A stretch of DNA of 64,000 bases from Listeria ilorinensis (GTDB lineage Bacteria; Bacillota; Bacilli; Lactobacillales; Listeriaceae): contig NZ_CAJYCN010000010.1 in assembly GCF_913566895.1 (NCBI RefSeq), forward strand, positions 1 through 64,000, given 5' to 3'. The position numbers were made by a program, and so were the translations under genes. Positions 39,198 to 48,849 of this stretch are shown here, piece after piece. A model generated the notes under the pieces. It was not told the origin of the DNA and did not search any database. It saw only the letters and a program-made list of their open reading frames with translations. Each line of letters begins with the position of its first letter. Position 1 is the first letter of the stretch.

Positions 39198-40079
39198 TCA
39201 AATTTCATGATAAGCAGCGTAGACTTCCCGTTTTGGTAAACCACGTTCTTTCATAACCTGCTTGATGGCCTCTTTTGAAGAAAGGTTCTCCTGCTGCATG
39301 ACGCGCTCCACATGTTCTTTCACAGAAAGCGACTGCCACCATGCCACATCTTCCATTGTGTCGACCGCTTCCTCATTCCCTGCCACGATCAAGCAAAATT
39401 CGCCGCGTACTTCCTCCTTATTTACCCATTCAAGCGCCTCAGAAACCGTTCCGCGCAAAAATTCTTCATAGCGTTTCGTTAATTCGCGACATAAAACGAT
39501 CCGCCGCGTTTCACCAACTGCTTTTTCAATAGCTTTCAAAGCTTCCTTCAACCGATGCGGTGATTCATAAAGAATCCACGTTTCCTGTCGTCGCGCCAGC
39601 TTTTGAAGAGCTTCACGGCGTTCTTTGTTTTGCCTTGGGAGAAATCCGTAAAAATAGAATGGCTGCGGTGCTAAACCTGATGCGATTAAAGCGGTCAAAG
39701 CGGCATTGGCACCTGGAAGTGGGACAACAGTGATTTCCTTTGATAAAGCGGCCTGTACAAGCTCAAATCCCGGGTCGCTAATAGAAGGCATGCCTGCATC
39801 ACTGACAAGTGCGATCGTTTCTCCTGCTGAAAGTTTGTCGACCAACTCCTCTAATCGGCCATTGTCACTGTGCTGATGATAACTGATCATCTTTGTAGTG
39901 ATTTCAAAATGATTGAGCAGCTTGATCGTGTTGCGCGTATCTTCCGCTGCAATCAGATCCGCCTCTTTCATGATTCGAAGCGCTCGAAAAGTGATGTCTT
40001 CAAGATTGCCGATCGGTGTGGGCACCAGATACAAAATCCCGCCTATCGATTGCTGTTCAAAACTCTTCTGGCTTTTCAT
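39198..40079 (-). CDS. rsmI: 16S rRNA (cytidine-2'-O)-methyltransferase RsmI
   Basis: Methylates the ribose of C1402 in 16S rRNA. Tetrapyrrole-methylase fold: YLVPTPIGNLEDITFRALR (17-35), ALVSDAGMPSISDPG (about 91-105) and LPGANAALTALIASGL. 293 residues. ATG at 40079 with GGAGGG upstream, inside the end of the GIY-YIG gene (23-bp overlap). Corresponds to lmo0167. Confidence 0.94.
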   Translation of the reverse strand: MKSQKSFEQQSIGGILYLVPTPIGNLEDITFRALRIMKEADLIAAEDTRNTIKLLNHFEITTKMISYHQHSDNGRLEELVDKLSAGETIALVSDAGMPSISDPGFELVQAALSKEITVVPLPGANAALTALIASGLAPQPFYFYGFLPRQNKERREALQKLARRQETWILYESPHRLKEALKAIEKAVGETRRIVLCRELTKRYEEFLRGTVSEALEWVNKEEVRGEFCLIVAGNEEAVDTMEDVAWWQSLSVKEHVERVMQQENLSSKEAIKQVMKERGLPKREVYAAYHEI

Positions 40080-40347
40080 CGCGACTCCCTCCTTTTTCGG
40101 TTAAGTAATGATCTTTTTTCACTCGTGTCAACTTTTTAAAAGCGGCCTCTGCTTTTGTCGCTTCACTCCGGGTTGCAAATTTTTCAAAATGAATCATTTT
40201 TACAGGGCGCCGTGTTTTTGTGTATTTGCAACGAATGCCGTCATTGTGTTCCCGCTCGCGCCTCAGCACGTCCGTCGTGTAACCGCCATAGTAAGTCCCA
40301 TCTGCACAGAGCAACACATAAAAGTAATGGTCATTTGCTTTCGCCAT
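40057..40347 (-). CDS. GIY-YIG domain protein (UPF0213)
   Basis: 96 residues, a lone GIY-YIG nuclease-type domain: [19 protein letters not shown] at the N-terminus and an RREREHNDG helix, then [11 protein letters not shown]. Members of UPF0213 have no firmly known role. ATG at 40347 with GGGAGA upstream, overlapping both neighbours (17 and 23 bp), which shows translational coupling. Confidence 0.87.
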   Translation of the reverse strand: MAKANDHYFYVLLCADGTYYGGYTTDVLRREREHNDGIRCKYTKTRRPVKMIHFEKFATRSEATKAEAAFKKLTRVKKDHYLTEKGGSRDEKPEEF

Positions 40348-41077
40348 ATAAAATCTCCCTCACTTCGTCTGTATAGCCGCCCGCCTCCTCATGAACATAC
40401 ATCGGTGGCAGATATCGAACGCCTTCTCGTCCATCTTTGATGCCTTCGACCAGCACCATATTGGCTTCTTTTTTCAAAAGCGGGTGAACGAACTGAACAC
40501 GTTTTGGTTCCAGCCGGTAATGGCGCATCAAATCCAGGATTTCCAACAGTCGCTCTGGTCGATGCACGAAATTCGCTTTCCCGCCTTGTTTCAAAAGAGC
40601 AGAGGCCACATTGATCGTATCTTCTAGTGTACACATGATCTCATGACGGGCAATCGCCAAATGCTCATTGGGATTCTGCTTGGAAGTTTTCGGCGTTTTG
40701 AAATAGGGTGGATTGCAAGTTACGACAGTATGTTTTTCTTTTCCGAGCCGCGGTACAACCGTCTTTAGATCCTGCTCAAGCATCGTGATTTTATCTTCGA
40801 GCTGGTTATAGGCAATACTCCGGCGTGCCATATCCGCCAAACGCGGCTGTATCTCCACACCGTAGATTGGCACTTCCGTATGCTTACTTAAAAGGAGTGG
40901 TACAACGCCATTCCCACTGCATAAATCGACAATACTCCCTTTTCGTGCTGGTATATAGCTGAAATGAGCAAGTAAAACAGCATCCAGTGAGAAGGAAAAT
41001 ACAGATGGACTCTGCACGATCCGTAATTTTTCTGCCAGTAAAAAATCCAGCCTTTCATCGCCTTGAAGAAATTCCAT
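40331..41077 (-). CDS. trmN6: tRNA1(Val) (adenine-N6)-methyltransferase, TrmN6 (YabB)
   Basis: SAM-dependent N6-methyltransferase acting on A37 of tRNA(Val) in E. coli. SAM motif [16 protein letters not shown] and the catalytic NPPYF (in [11 protein letters not shown]) are visible. 248 residues from the ATG at 41077, which has AAAGGTG seven bases upstream; a GTG three codons earlier is part of that site. Corresponds to lmo0165 in order. Confidence 0.9.
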   Translation of the reverse strand: MEFLQGDERLDFLLAEKLRIVQSPSVFSFSLDAVLLAHFSYIPARKGSIVDLCSGNGVVPLLLSKHTEVPIYGVEIQPRLADMARRSIAYNQLEDKITMLEQDLKTVVPRLGKEKHTVVTCNPPYFKTPKTSKQNPNEHLAIARHEIMCTLEDTINVASALLKQGGKANFVHRPERLLEILDLMRHYRLEPKRVQFVHPLLKKEANMVLVEGIKDGREGVRYLPPMYVHEEAGGYTDEVREILYGESK

Positions 41078-41138
41078 ATTGATCACCTTTTAAAAAGACC
41101 CTTCACGCGTTTAAACATGCGGGAAAGGTCTGTATTGA

Positions 41139-41513
41139 TTATTTTTTGCTGAGTAGCGACAGACAGAACAAGCAGTCTTCATCACCGCTGCGAGGGCTGC
41201 CAAAGTGGACATTGCAGACATGAAACCCTTCCTTGTAGAGCCGGACCAAATTATCATGACCTGCACCGTGATCGAGCATCTGCTTCATGGCTTCTTTTCG
41301 TTTCGGTGCCATGACTGTCTCAGAATCTGTCTGCTCATTTGAGTCATCAAGTTCTGAAAGCCGAGCACGCAAATGATCATTTTCAAGCTGCAAGCGGTTA
41401 TTTTCCTCGAGCATCTCGCCCAGATTGGTTTTCAGTTCTCCCAGTTGCTGATAAAGTTCGCCGATCTGTTCTTCCATATTGCTTACTGAATCAAAAACAG
41501 CTTTTTTATCCAC
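41139..41513 (-). CDS. yabA: Replication initiation control protein YabA
   Basis: Binds DnaA and the beta clamp to hold back re-initiation. 124 residues: an N-terminal coiled coil (1-60, [18 protein letters not shown]) and a C-terminal zinc domain with CNVHFG and CLFCL. Start: GTG at 41513 with GAGGTG six bases upstream gives [10 protein letters not shown], as in Bacillus (MDKKELFDTV); the GTG at 41522 lies in the ribosome site. Ten bp after ricT. Confidence 0.93.
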   Translation of the reverse strand: MDKKAVFDSVSNMEEQIGELYQQLGELKTNLGEMLEENNRLQLENDHLRARLSELDDSNEQTDSETVMAPKRKEAMKQMLDHGAGHDNLVRLYKEGFHVCNVHFGSPRSGDEDCLFCLSLLSKK

Positions 41514-41523
41514 GTTATTCACC

Positions 41524-42357
41524 TCAAGATTGTGCTGATTGGGCTAAGCTTGGATTGAAAGGACGAATTTCATCCAATTCATATTCCACGACAAGTTCCT
41601 CTTCCGGTAAACGTACTTGAAGAAGACGCTGCAAAAGATTGATTCCCGTCACTCTTGCTGTAATTCCTTCTGGCGTTGTAATCGTTGTTCCGACATCCGG
41701 CATTTCTTTTTTCGCTTCTTCATATTGATCGTTTTCATATTTGAGACAGCACATCAAACGTCCACAAAGTCCGGAAATTTTTGTCGGATTCAGCGACAGG
41801 TTCTGATCTTTGGCCATTTTGATTGAAACGGGTTCAAAATCGCCCAGAAAAGTCGAACAGCATAGCATCCGACCACACGGACCGATGCCGCCGAGCAACT
41901 TGGCTTCATCACGAACACCGATTTGGCGCAGTTCAATCCGCGTCCGAAAAATCGAAGCTAAATCTTTCACAAGCTCCCGAAAATCTACGCGTCCTTCCGC
42001 CGTAAAATAAAAAATAATTTTGTTGCGATCAAATGTGTAGTCAACATCTACTAGATTCATATCGATCTTGTGTTCACGGATTTTTTCATCACACGTCAAG
42101 AAAGCCTTTTGGCAGGAGGCCGCATTTTCCTGCACGCTTGCATAGTCGGCTGCTGTTGCAATCCGAATCACATTCTTGAGCGGTAAAACAACATCTTCCT
42201 CATCGACCAGCCGTGGCTCGATGACCGCTTGACCGAATTCAAGGCCTTGCGCATTTTCGACAATTACTCCCTGCCCCTGCTTGATAGCAAGATCACCGGG
42301 TGAAAAATAATAAATCTTACCAGCGTCTTTAAAACGTACGCCCACGATTTTAAGCAA
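41524..42357 (-). CDS. ricT: RicT (YaaT), PSP1-domain protein of the Y-complex
   Basis: In B. subtilis RicT with RicA and RicF forms an Fe-S complex that stimulates RNase Y. 277 residues with the PSP1 C-terminal domain and cysteine motifs CGRMLCC and [14 protein letters not shown] start at 42357, eight bases from GGGGAGG. Between holB and yabA as usual in Firmicutes. Confidence 0.92.
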   Translation of the reverse strand: MLKIVGVRFKDAGKIYYFSPGDLAIKQGQGVIVENAQGLEFGQAVIEPRLVDEEDVVLPLKNVIRIATAADYASVQENAASCQKAFLTCDEKIREHKIDMNLVDVDYTFDRNKIIFYFTAEGRVDFRELVKDLASIFRTRIELRQIGVRDEAKLLGGIGPCGRMLCCSTFLGDFEPVSIKMAKDQNLSLNPTKISGLCGRLMCCLKYENDQYEEAKKEMPDVGTTITTPEGITARVTGINLLQRLLQVRLPEEELVVEYELDEIRPFNPSLAQSAQS

Positions 42358-42362
42358 ATGGA

Positions 42363-43355
42363 TTACCTCCCCTGTAGCTTGAGTACCAGCTGCTCCATCA
42401 AAAGCTGCACATTCATGTTGGAATCCAGCTTGGTTTTTGCCGATAGAACAGCTTCTATCGCATTTGTCGTCTCTTTAAGCGAGTAGCGCAGTGCATCCTG
42501 TTTCAACATTTCCATTTGACCTGTGCAGACCATTTCGTAGTCCTCGGAAAGCGAAAGATGCATCCGGTCGCGGAACAAAAGCAGGAACAATTCCAAGCCG
42601 AATGCACAGGCTGCTTTGTCCTTAAAGAGCGGCATCCACGTATCCTGTATATGGATAAGCGGACTTGGGCCATTATGATATAGCCCTTCATATAACTTAA
42701 CTACTGCGGTTCGAGCCTCGGAAAACGCTTCTTCCTTTTCCCACTCCTGCGCCTTCGTCAGGCTGCCAGTCAAACTGGCATATATGCGTGCCTTCTGCTC
42801 GCCGATCCCAGCAGCCATAAAAACTTTCAGACGATTGGGATAGCTGAGTTCCTTGAAAGACACGGGTTGAAGCCGCGACTTGATTGTCGGCAGGACCTTG
42901 CCAGGACTGGCCGTAATAAAAAGAAGCAGCATGCCTCCGTCCGGCTCTTCTATAAATTTCAGCAGACTATTGGCGGATTGAACCGTCATTTTATCTGCTT
43001 CATCGATGATTAATACTTTTTGATCTGACTCCATGCCTCGTTTACTGAGTTCATTCTTTAGTTCACGGACTTGATCGATTTTGATCGAAGCACCGTCTGG
43101 AATCAGCCAGTGAACGTCTGGATGGTTGTCATTTGCGATACGCGTACAGTTGACGCAATGCCCACAAGCACTGTTTTCATCTGTTTTTTCTAGACAAAAC
43201 AAGCTTTGTGCAAGCCAGAGCGCGGTCCGTTTTTTACCGGTTCCTTTTGCGCCTTCTAGCAAATAGCCGTGCGACAGTCTGTTTTCGCGGATACTTTTTG
43301 AGAATAAGTGCATCACAACAGGTTGCAATTCCATTAATTCAGCTTGTAATCCCAC
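42363..43355 (-). CDS. holB: DNA polymerase III subunit delta'
   Basis: Clamp-loader subunit. LEGAKGTGKKRTALWLAQSLF holds the degenerate Walker A, and CLEKTDENSACGHCVNC carries the zinc cysteines; IIDEADKMTVQSANSLLKFIEEP follows. 330 residues from GTG at 43355, which has GGAAAGGAAG six bases upstream; an in-frame TTG at 43373 overlaps that site. Five bp before ricT. Confidence 0.93.
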   Translation of the reverse strand: MGLQAELMELQPVVMHLFSKSIRENRLSHGYLLEGAKGTGKKRTALWLAQSLFCLEKTDENSACGHCVNCTRIANDNHPDVHWLIPDGASIKIDQVRELKNELSKRGMESDQKVLIIDEADKMTVQSANSLLKFIEEPDGGMLLLFITASPGKVLPTIKSRLQPVSFKELSYPNRLKVFMAAGIGEQKARIYASLTGSLTKAQEWEKEEAFSEARTAVVKLYEGLYHNGPSPLIHIQDTWMPLFKDKAACAFGLELFLLLFRDRMHLSLSEDYEMVCTGQMEMLKQDALRYSLKETTNAIEAVLSAKTKLDSNMNVQLLMEQLVLKLQGR

Positions 43356-43472
43356 AAAAAACTTCCTTTCCAATTCATTCTCTCTTATTATAACATGCTT
43401 GCTTGTAAATAGCTTCGTTAATTTTGCAAGACTTTATCAAAAAATCTGTTTACTTTTTTTCGAGATTTAGGT

Positions 43473-43501
43473 TTGACAGTCTTGAAAAGCAGGAATGATA
43501 T
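43473..43501 (+). promoter_or_regulatory. Promoter of the 148-residue gene
   Basis: TTGACA (43473-43478), 17 bp, TGATAT (43496-43501). Confidence 0.5.
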
Positions 43502-43528
43502 AGCAAAGTCGCGAAGGGGGAAAAATAA

Positions 43529-43975
43529 ATGTGGTTGTATGAAAAAAATGAACTTTCTGCAAACTTGCCGATTGTACTCTCTGATTTATGGACACTGCTT
43601 GAAAACAAGTCAAATATCAGCTGGCGTTCTAATGTCATCCGTGTACAAACAAACCCTTCTACGAGAGAAATTACGGAATTTTATCCGCATGGACAACTGC
43701 TCCGCTATCAACTTTTGACTCAAAAAGAAAGAAAATATCGAATTTATCGGATTGAACATCGCTATTTTTCTGGTTATTTATTGGAGGAATACCATTATTT
43801 AAATGAACAAACGACACGGATCACCCTTACTGAAAAAATCAGATTGAAGAATGATTTTTTTGGTGTGCTTTCCAAAATTGCTTTTAGTTTGAAACAAGGA
43901 CAAACGATTTATCTAAATGATTTAGAATCTTTAATCTATAAACAGAGTCACAAAGATGCCCTACCGATTATATAA
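43529..43975 (+). CDS. Hypothetical protein, 148 residues
   Basis: I do not recognise it. It is soluble (no TM or signal peptide), rich in Leu, Tyr and Arg, and has a beta-like middle (RSNVIRVQTNPSTREITEFYP) with repeated aromatic/Arg pairs (RKYRIYRIEHRYF). ATG at 43529 with AAGGGGG upstream, own promoter and terminator, so a monocistronic, very likely real gene. Divergent from holB. Confidence 0.7.
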   Translation: MWLYEKNELSANLPIVLSDLWTLLENKSNISWRSNVIRVQTNPSTREITEFYPHGQLLRYQLLTQKERKYRIYRIEHRYFSGYLLEEYHYLNEQTTRITLTEKIRLKNDFFGVLSKIAFSLKQGQTIYLNDLESLIYKQSHKDALPII

Positions 43976-43982
43976 GTAAAAA

Positions 43983-44018
43983 AACTTACCGCTTTATGTC
44001 ATAGTGGTAAGTTTTTTG
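43983..44018 (+). terminator. Terminator of the 148-residue gene
   Basis: AACTTACC pairs with GGTAAGTT around a 15-nt loop, followed by TTTTT. Confidence 0.85.
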
Positions 44019-44154
44019 TATGTACGCAGACTTGGAAAGATTTCTTAAATATGCAAGAACACATGAATTATGAAGGTTTTACGCCATTTGTACACCGCTT
44101 ACATTTTTGTTATAATTTAGGTTGACGATAATCTATGGAAGAGGAGTTAGCGGT

Positions 44155-44886
44155 ATGCGCAGACTAAATAAAACAAATGAAGCGTCACCACTTTATGCTC
44201 AAATTGCTGATGATATTCGTTACAAAATCTATTCAGATGAGTGGCAAACAGGTACAAAAATCCCTCCTGAACTAAATTTGTGCGAATTGTATAATGTCAG
44301 TCGAATCACCGTCCGAAAAGCCATTGACGAACTGGTAAGAGAGAACTTATTATATCGGGAGCGTGCCAAAGGGACCTTCGTGCGGGATGTGACGGATCAG
44401 GAAGATGAACATTTTACATTAGTGAAAAGTTTCACGAGAGAGATGCAGGAGCTGGGCAAGCGTGCAGTCACTTTAAATGCTGAAATTGAGATCGTGAAAG
44501 CAGATCGACAGCTGGCCAGCCATTTGCATATCCCGCTTGGAAGTGATGTACTGCAAGTGAAGCGGGTACGGGGTGCAGATGAAGATGTATTTGCTTATTT
44601 TATCAGTTATATTCCTTACAAAAAGGAATATTCGCTGGACAGTAAAGACTATTACGGCTCTTTTTATCAGTATTTAGAGAGGTTCGGCATTATTATTAAT
44701 CAAGAGCGGGCGTATATTGAAGCGGTGCTGCCCACGCCTGAACTTAAACAGGCGCTGTCCGTTAAGTTAAAGGAACCACTTTTGAAACGCGTTCGGATGA
44801 CGACACAGAAAGAAAGCGATTTTTACGAGTATAGTGAATGTTATTATATTGGAGCAAAATATCGTTATTATGTTGACTTTTTGTGA
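44155..44886 (+). CDS. GntR/HutC-family transcriptional regulator
   Basis: 243 residues: winged HTH (about 8-72, LYAQIADDIRYKIYSDEWQTGTKIPPE and SRITVRKAIDELVREN) and a UTRA effector domain (about 90-235) ending in YSECYYIGAKYRYYVDF. UTRA domains usually bind sugar phosphates or small acids. ATG at 44155 with GAGGAG eight bases upstream. Single-gene unit; the target genes are not evident, though the rhamnosidase-MFS pair lies convergently to the right. Confidence 0.88.
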   Translation: MRRLNKTNEASPLYAQIADDIRYKIYSDEWQTGTKIPPELNLCELYNVSRITVRKAIDELVRENLLYRERAKGTFVRDVTDQEDEHFTLVKSFTREMQELGKRAVTLNAEIEIVKADRQLASHLHIPLGSDVLQVKRVRGADEDVFAYFISYIPYKKEYSLDSKDYYGSFYQYLERFGIIINQERAYIEAVLPTPELKQALSVKLKEPLLKRVRMTTQKESDFYEYSECYYIGAKYRYYVDFL

Positions 44887-44914
44887 TTGCTGAAGAAGTG
44901 AAATAAAAGAAAAA

Positions 44915-44980
44915 GAGAATCATTAACCATGTAACTGATTATTTCTAAAATAGCGTTACATGGTTTTGATTCTCTTGTTT
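44915..44980 (+). terminator. Terminator of the GntR gene
   Basis: GAGAATCA, then AACCATGTAAC, pair with GTTACATGGTT and GATTCTC, a 20-bp stem, then TTGTTT. Confidence 0.88.
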
Positions 44981-45384
44981 ATGTAGTAGCTGGTTTTCTT
45001 TATAATTTGTATGAATTTTATACCACTAAAAACCCGCCTCTTATGAGAGTGAGACGCGTTGCAGACTATAGTCAAAGTATGAAAATATTTGCTCTACAGT
45101 CTGATATTTTTACTATCAAAATTAATTTCATACTATTTCGAACACTATAATTCGTCTATTTTAATGTGGTTCCGACATGAACATATTTTAGAGTAACTAT
45201 GACAATTTAGCAAACTATCATATATATCTATCAAAAAAACTACTACAGCTTATAAAGGAAGCGTATTCGGAGTACATATCAAAATCTTGCACAAATAATG
45301 AGATGAGAAATTTCTATTTGTTGCTAGTCTCATTTATTATGAAAAAGATGGACAACTATTTACTATGAACCCCGATACTAATTA
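44981..45384. other. 400-bp gap without a supported gene
   Basis: A/T-rich. On the minus strand a hairpin CGTCTC...GAGGCG followed by GGTTTTT (45027-45058) looks like a terminator with no gene in front of it. An inverted repeat AGTATGAAA/TTTCATACT spans 45077-45137. No reading frame has a ribosome site. Confidence 0.5.
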
Positions 45385-45423
45385 AATACAGCCCTCGGAT
45401 GGCGATGATCCGAGGGCTGTATT
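45385..45423. terminator. Terminator of the rhamnosidase-MFS operon
   Basis: AATACAGCCCTCGGAT pairs perfectly over 16 bp with its complement around a 7-nt loop, with T residues on both sides. Confidence 0.9.
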
Positions 45424-45425
45424 TT

Positions 45426-46733
45426 TTATTCATTCACTGCCGTATTGTTCGATACATTTGACCTCTTAATGCCGGGATCAGGAATGTCATATTTCTTCAC
45501 AAGTCTGATTGTACTGCCGGCAAAAATCCAACAGATCACAAGTGAGCCTACCAGAAGCCACATCAATAGGTCTGGCGAATAATTCATGATCATTGGCGTG
45601 AATACGGAGCAGACTGCGGTCAAAATCCGTACAATGGCAATCGAAACACCGGTGACACTTGCACGTAAATCTGGAGGATAGAATGACTGCGTCCAAATTT
45701 TATAAATCGATTCACCGTGTAAATTGTTACATGCTGAATAGATGAAGTAAGCTGCTGAAAATACGATCCATGAAGTACCGCCAAAGATTCCTGAGACAAC
45801 GAATGACAAGACACATAGGAATAGTCCTGTATGCATCATTGCATAGCGGTATTTCGTATCTGCCAGTTTCATATAAACAAAGAATAACACTAAAATAGCT
45901 GCTAGATTGGCAAAGAAGCCCAGTGCTGTTGAGTAAGATTGCGTACGACCGTTAATTGTAACAAGGAAATAGTTTACAAAAGAACCCCATGTATTAGCCG
46001 GAATATTCCAGAATAAGTAGAAACCCGTGATGGTAATCATTGGGATAAGGAATTTTTTAGAAGAAAAGACAGCTTTGATAGAAACTTTCTGTCCGGACTG
46101 AGCGACCAAATTTTTATGTGCATTTTCTTCATAAAGCTCATGTTCCACTTGCCGGAATTTATGCGAGAAGACACGTACACCCCAATTCAAAAGTGCCACT
46201 GCAGCTATCCACAAGAAAAGCATCCGCGTCCCCGTCATCCCCATTGTCGACGTCACGAAGCCAAGTGCCTGTGACAACAAAATGCCTAGTATCCAAAAAA
46301 TCTCAGTTACTGTGATTACTTTCCCATGATGTTCTGGCGCGACGCGTTCTGTAATGACAGCTAAAGAAGTTGGTAGATCTGCACCCGATGCCAGACCTGC
46401 AATGATCAAACCGATCAAAAGCATCTCCATATTGCCAGCAAATGCAATGATCACACTTCCGACTGCCACAAGTAAAATATCAATATTAAAGACACGCACG
46501 CGACCGAATTTATCCGATAAGCGGCCACCAAACAAAGCTCCCACAGCCACAGATAATGTGAGTGAGGTGCTAATCACGCCTGTCCACCATGGATTGATAC
46601 CAAAATGACCTGACCAGATCGCCAGTGCAATGCCAGCGCTTACAAGAAGTGCGGCATCAAGATATGAAGCGATGCCGGCAACACTTGCCAAAAACCAGTC
46701 TTTGCTTGAAAGTTTATCTTTTGTATTGCCCAT
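45426..46733 (-). CDS. MFS sugar transporter
   Basis: 435 residues, about 12 TM helices; loop 2-3 motif GGRLSDKFGRVRVF is the MFS signature, and the general plan is that of sugar porters. It follows the rhamnosidase gene by 22 bp, so likely imports rhamnose or a rhamnosyl oligosaccharide that the intracellular enzyme cuts. ATG at 46733 with AAGGAGG eight bases upstream. Confidence 0.88.
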   Translation of the reverse strand: MGNTKDKLSSKDWFLASVAGIASYLDAALLVSAGIALAIWSGHFGINPWWTGVISTSLTLSVAVGALFGGRLSDKFGRVRVFNIDILLVAVGSVIIAFAGNMEMLLIGLIIAGLASGADLPTSLAVITERVAPEHHGKVITVTEIFWILGILLSQALGFVTSTMGMTGTRMLFLWIAAVALLNWGVRVFSHKFRQVEHELYEENAHKNLVAQSGQKVSIKAVFSSKKFLIPMITITGFYLFWNIPANTWGSFVNYFLVTINGRTQSYSTALGFFANLAAILVLFFVYMKLADTKYRYAMMHTGLFLCVLSFVVSGIFGGTSWIVFSAAYFIYSACNNLHGESIYKIWTQSFYPPDLRASVTGVSIAIVRILTAVCSVFTPMIMNYSPDLLMWLLVGSLVICWIFAGSTIRLVKKYDIPDPGIKRSNVSNNTAVNE

Positions 46734-46755
46734 TTTTTACTTCCTCCTTTTATGA

Positions 46756-48777
46756 TTATAACGTGATTGTCAATGGTTGCTCTTTTGACAAAGCAAACGT
46801 TTGATTCGGCAGCCGAAGTGTTCCGCCATCTACATTTGTCCTCACTTCTAATGTGCCCTCTGCAAGTTCGATCGTTACTTCACCTTCTCCAACTGGAAAC
46901 ATGCAAGATAATTGGTCGAATAAATCAAGCTGTGGAGCTACTTCAAACTGTCGGTACCCGGGTGCTGTCGAACGGATTCCCAGTAGATAACGACCAATCA
47001 GATATATTGGACTCGCACCCCACGCGTGACAAAGGCTCTTGCCATATTTATCCCCATACATCGCATATTTGCTCACATCTGTTTCACTTGGATCATAATA
47101 TTCCCAAAAAGTTGTCGCCCCTTCGTCCAGCATGCCTCCCCAATAAGCCTTGATTTGGTCAACAACATAGGTGTATTCACCAAGTTTTGCCATCACTTCT
47201 AGCTCCCAGAATTTAAAGTAAGGTGTATGGATCTCTGGTATCTGCGAATTGAGCAAAACATGTTGCTTGATTTCATCTACCTGCTTTTCATCCGCATAAT
47301 CAAATAAAATCGCAAAAATATTCGCATGTTTGGTCACATTACGCTTGCCAGATTCGTAGCTGTCGATAAAGGCTTTTTTATCTGCATCCCAATAAAATGT
47401 TTGAATATTTGTTTTCAAAATTGCCAATTTTCTTTCTATATCAGTGACAGGTCGGTTCAATATTTTCCGAATGGCGATCACACTTTCGAAAGCGCGGACA
47501 AGCAACATTTGCTCTGCACAAAGCGGTCCTTCAATATCGAACTCCGCCCAATCGATATACACCCAGTCATCTTTTCGCCCATAAATAAAACCATTCTCAT
47601 CCGTTTGCTCCAAGCAATAGGCCAGTAAAGATTCCATTTTCGGATAGACCCTTTCCAAAAAATCTCGGTCGCCGAAAGTCTGATTGTAGACTTCCAAACT
47701 GATCAACCAATAAAGCGAGTAATCAATGATCGTGTTGAGGTGCTGTTTGAACGGATCATTGCCACGCAACCCCAAAATCGTCCGTTCGACAATGGCTTTA
47801 TCAGAAAAGCTGTACTGATTGATGAAATAACTTTGGTAGGCATCTCCTGACCATACCCATTTATCACGTTTGATACCATCTAAAAAGAAAATACTGCTGC
47901 AGGCGCGGAATGTCCGTTCAGCGATTTGCCAGATCTGGTCGAGCCGCTCATCCGAACTGGTAAACTGACTGCCTGGTCCAAAATCGACATACTGATGATC
48001 CACTCGAATCGAAATATTCTTCTGCTCTTTTCTGATACCCGGAAGGAAAATATAGCGGAACGCGCGCAGTCGGGTGGCGAAGGTTCGCTGATCAACCTTT
48101 TCGAGTCCCACATCGTCTGGCGTCTCGACAACTTGCTTCAGATAACAGTCCGCTACATCCAGCGCTTCCGTCCGACTTTCCCCATAGCAAAGCGTCATCG
48201 GTTCAAATCGCTCCTTAAACTCAAGCAAGGTCACTGCCGTGATATCGTATCCAAAATCGAGCAGCAGCCCCCCTTCCGTAAATTCTTCATTATCCGGTTC
48301 CCTCACTTCATGTGTATAAGGAAATTCCATGGGGTTCTGTTCGTGGGAAGTAAACAGCTCACTTGTCCCCACTGGCTGACTGTGTTCAATATAATTGGAA
48401 CTAAGCCATGAGCCATCCGAGTAAATCATTTTGCCGCTGACAAAAATACTTGGCAATCCTTCCAAATGACAGACAATGACTTCAATCGTCACAGCCCCCG
48501 GTAAACATGTAATTTCCGTCTCGAAAGGAAACTTGTCGACCTGCTCCGTACCCTCTGTTAGAAGGCGCTTGACTGCCACATATCCTTTCCCCTTTGCTGA
48601 AACATAAAATGTCGCCGGCTCTACCAATTCATAATCTCGGCTGAACCGGACATTATGATTCCAGCTGGTAGCATGCCAGTAAGCCGGCCAATCGAATCTG
48701 CGCTCTTCCCGGCTAAAATTCTGTTTCATCAGTTGATAAATCTCAAAATCTCCCGGGAACCAAATCCAGTAACTCAC
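46756..48777 (-). CDS. Alpha-L-rhamnosidase (GH78)
   Basis: About 673 residues, no signal peptide, so it acts in the cytoplasm. N-terminal beta-sandwich domains (1-270), then the (alpha/alpha)6 barrel with DGIKRDKWVWSGDAYQS (about 300-316) and TTFWEYYDPSE carrying the second catalytic Glu, then SLCHAWGASP and a C-terminal beta domain. In the first motif the usual general-acid Glu is Asp (RDK). Start: GTG at 48777 sits eight bases from AAAGGA; an ATG at 48786 overlaps that site. Operon with the MFS gene; divergent from an AraC gene. Confidence 0.88.
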   Translation of the reverse strand: MSYWIWFPGDFEIYQLMKQNFSREERRFDWPAYWHATSWNHNVRFSRDYELVEPATFYVSAKGKGYVAVKRLLTEGTEQVDKFPFETEITCLPGAVTIEVIVCHLEGLPSIFVSGKMIYSDGSWLSSNYIEHSQPVGTSELFTSHEQNPMEFPYTHEVREPDNEEFTEGGLLLDFGYDITAVTLLEFKERFEPMTLCYGESRTEALDVADCYLKQVVETPDDVGLEKVDQRTFATRLRAFRYIFLPGIRKEQKNISIRVDHQYVDFGPGSQFTSSDERLDQIWQIAERTFRACSSIFFLDGIKRDKWVWSGDAYQSYFINQYSFSDKAIVERTILGLRGNDPFKQHLNTIIDYSLYWLISLEVYNQTFGDRDFLERVYPKMESLLAYCLEQTDENGFIYGRKDDWVYIDWAEFDIEGPLCAEQMLLVRAFESVIAIRKILNRPVTDIERKLAILKTNIQTFYWDADKKAFIDSYESGKRNVTKHANIFAILFDYADEKQVDEIKQHVLLNSQIPEIHTPYFKFWELEVMAKLGEYTYVVDQIKAYWGGMLDEGATTFWEYYDPSETDVSKYAMYGDKYGKSLCHAWGASPIYLIGRYLLGIRSTAPGYRQFEVAPQLDLFDQLSCMFPVGEGEVTIELAEGTLEVRTNVDGGTLRLPNQTFALSKEQPLTITL

Positions 48778-48799
48778 TCTCCTCATCCTTTCCTATTGA

Positions 48800-48828
48800 T
48801 TGTTAACCGCTTACAAAAACAGTATAAT
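48800..48828 (+). promoter_or_regulatory. Promoter of the AraC-family gene
   Basis: TTGTTA (48800-48805), 17 bp, TATAAT (48823-48828). Confidence 0.6.
48801..48815. promoter_or_regulatory. cre-like sequence between the rhamnosidase and AraC genes
   Basis: TGTTAACCGCTTACA resembles a cre palindrome with one base too many in one arm. It overlaps the AraC promoter. Possible CcpA site only. Confidence 0.35.
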
Positions 48829-48849
48829 CTAAATATATTCTAGTTAAAA
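48821..48849 (-). promoter_or_regulatory. Candidate promoter of the rhamnosidase operon
   Basis: Minus strand TTTTAA (48844-48849), 17 bp, TATACT (48821-48826). The poor -35 touching the direct repeats suggests an activator-dependent promoter. Confidence 0.5.
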
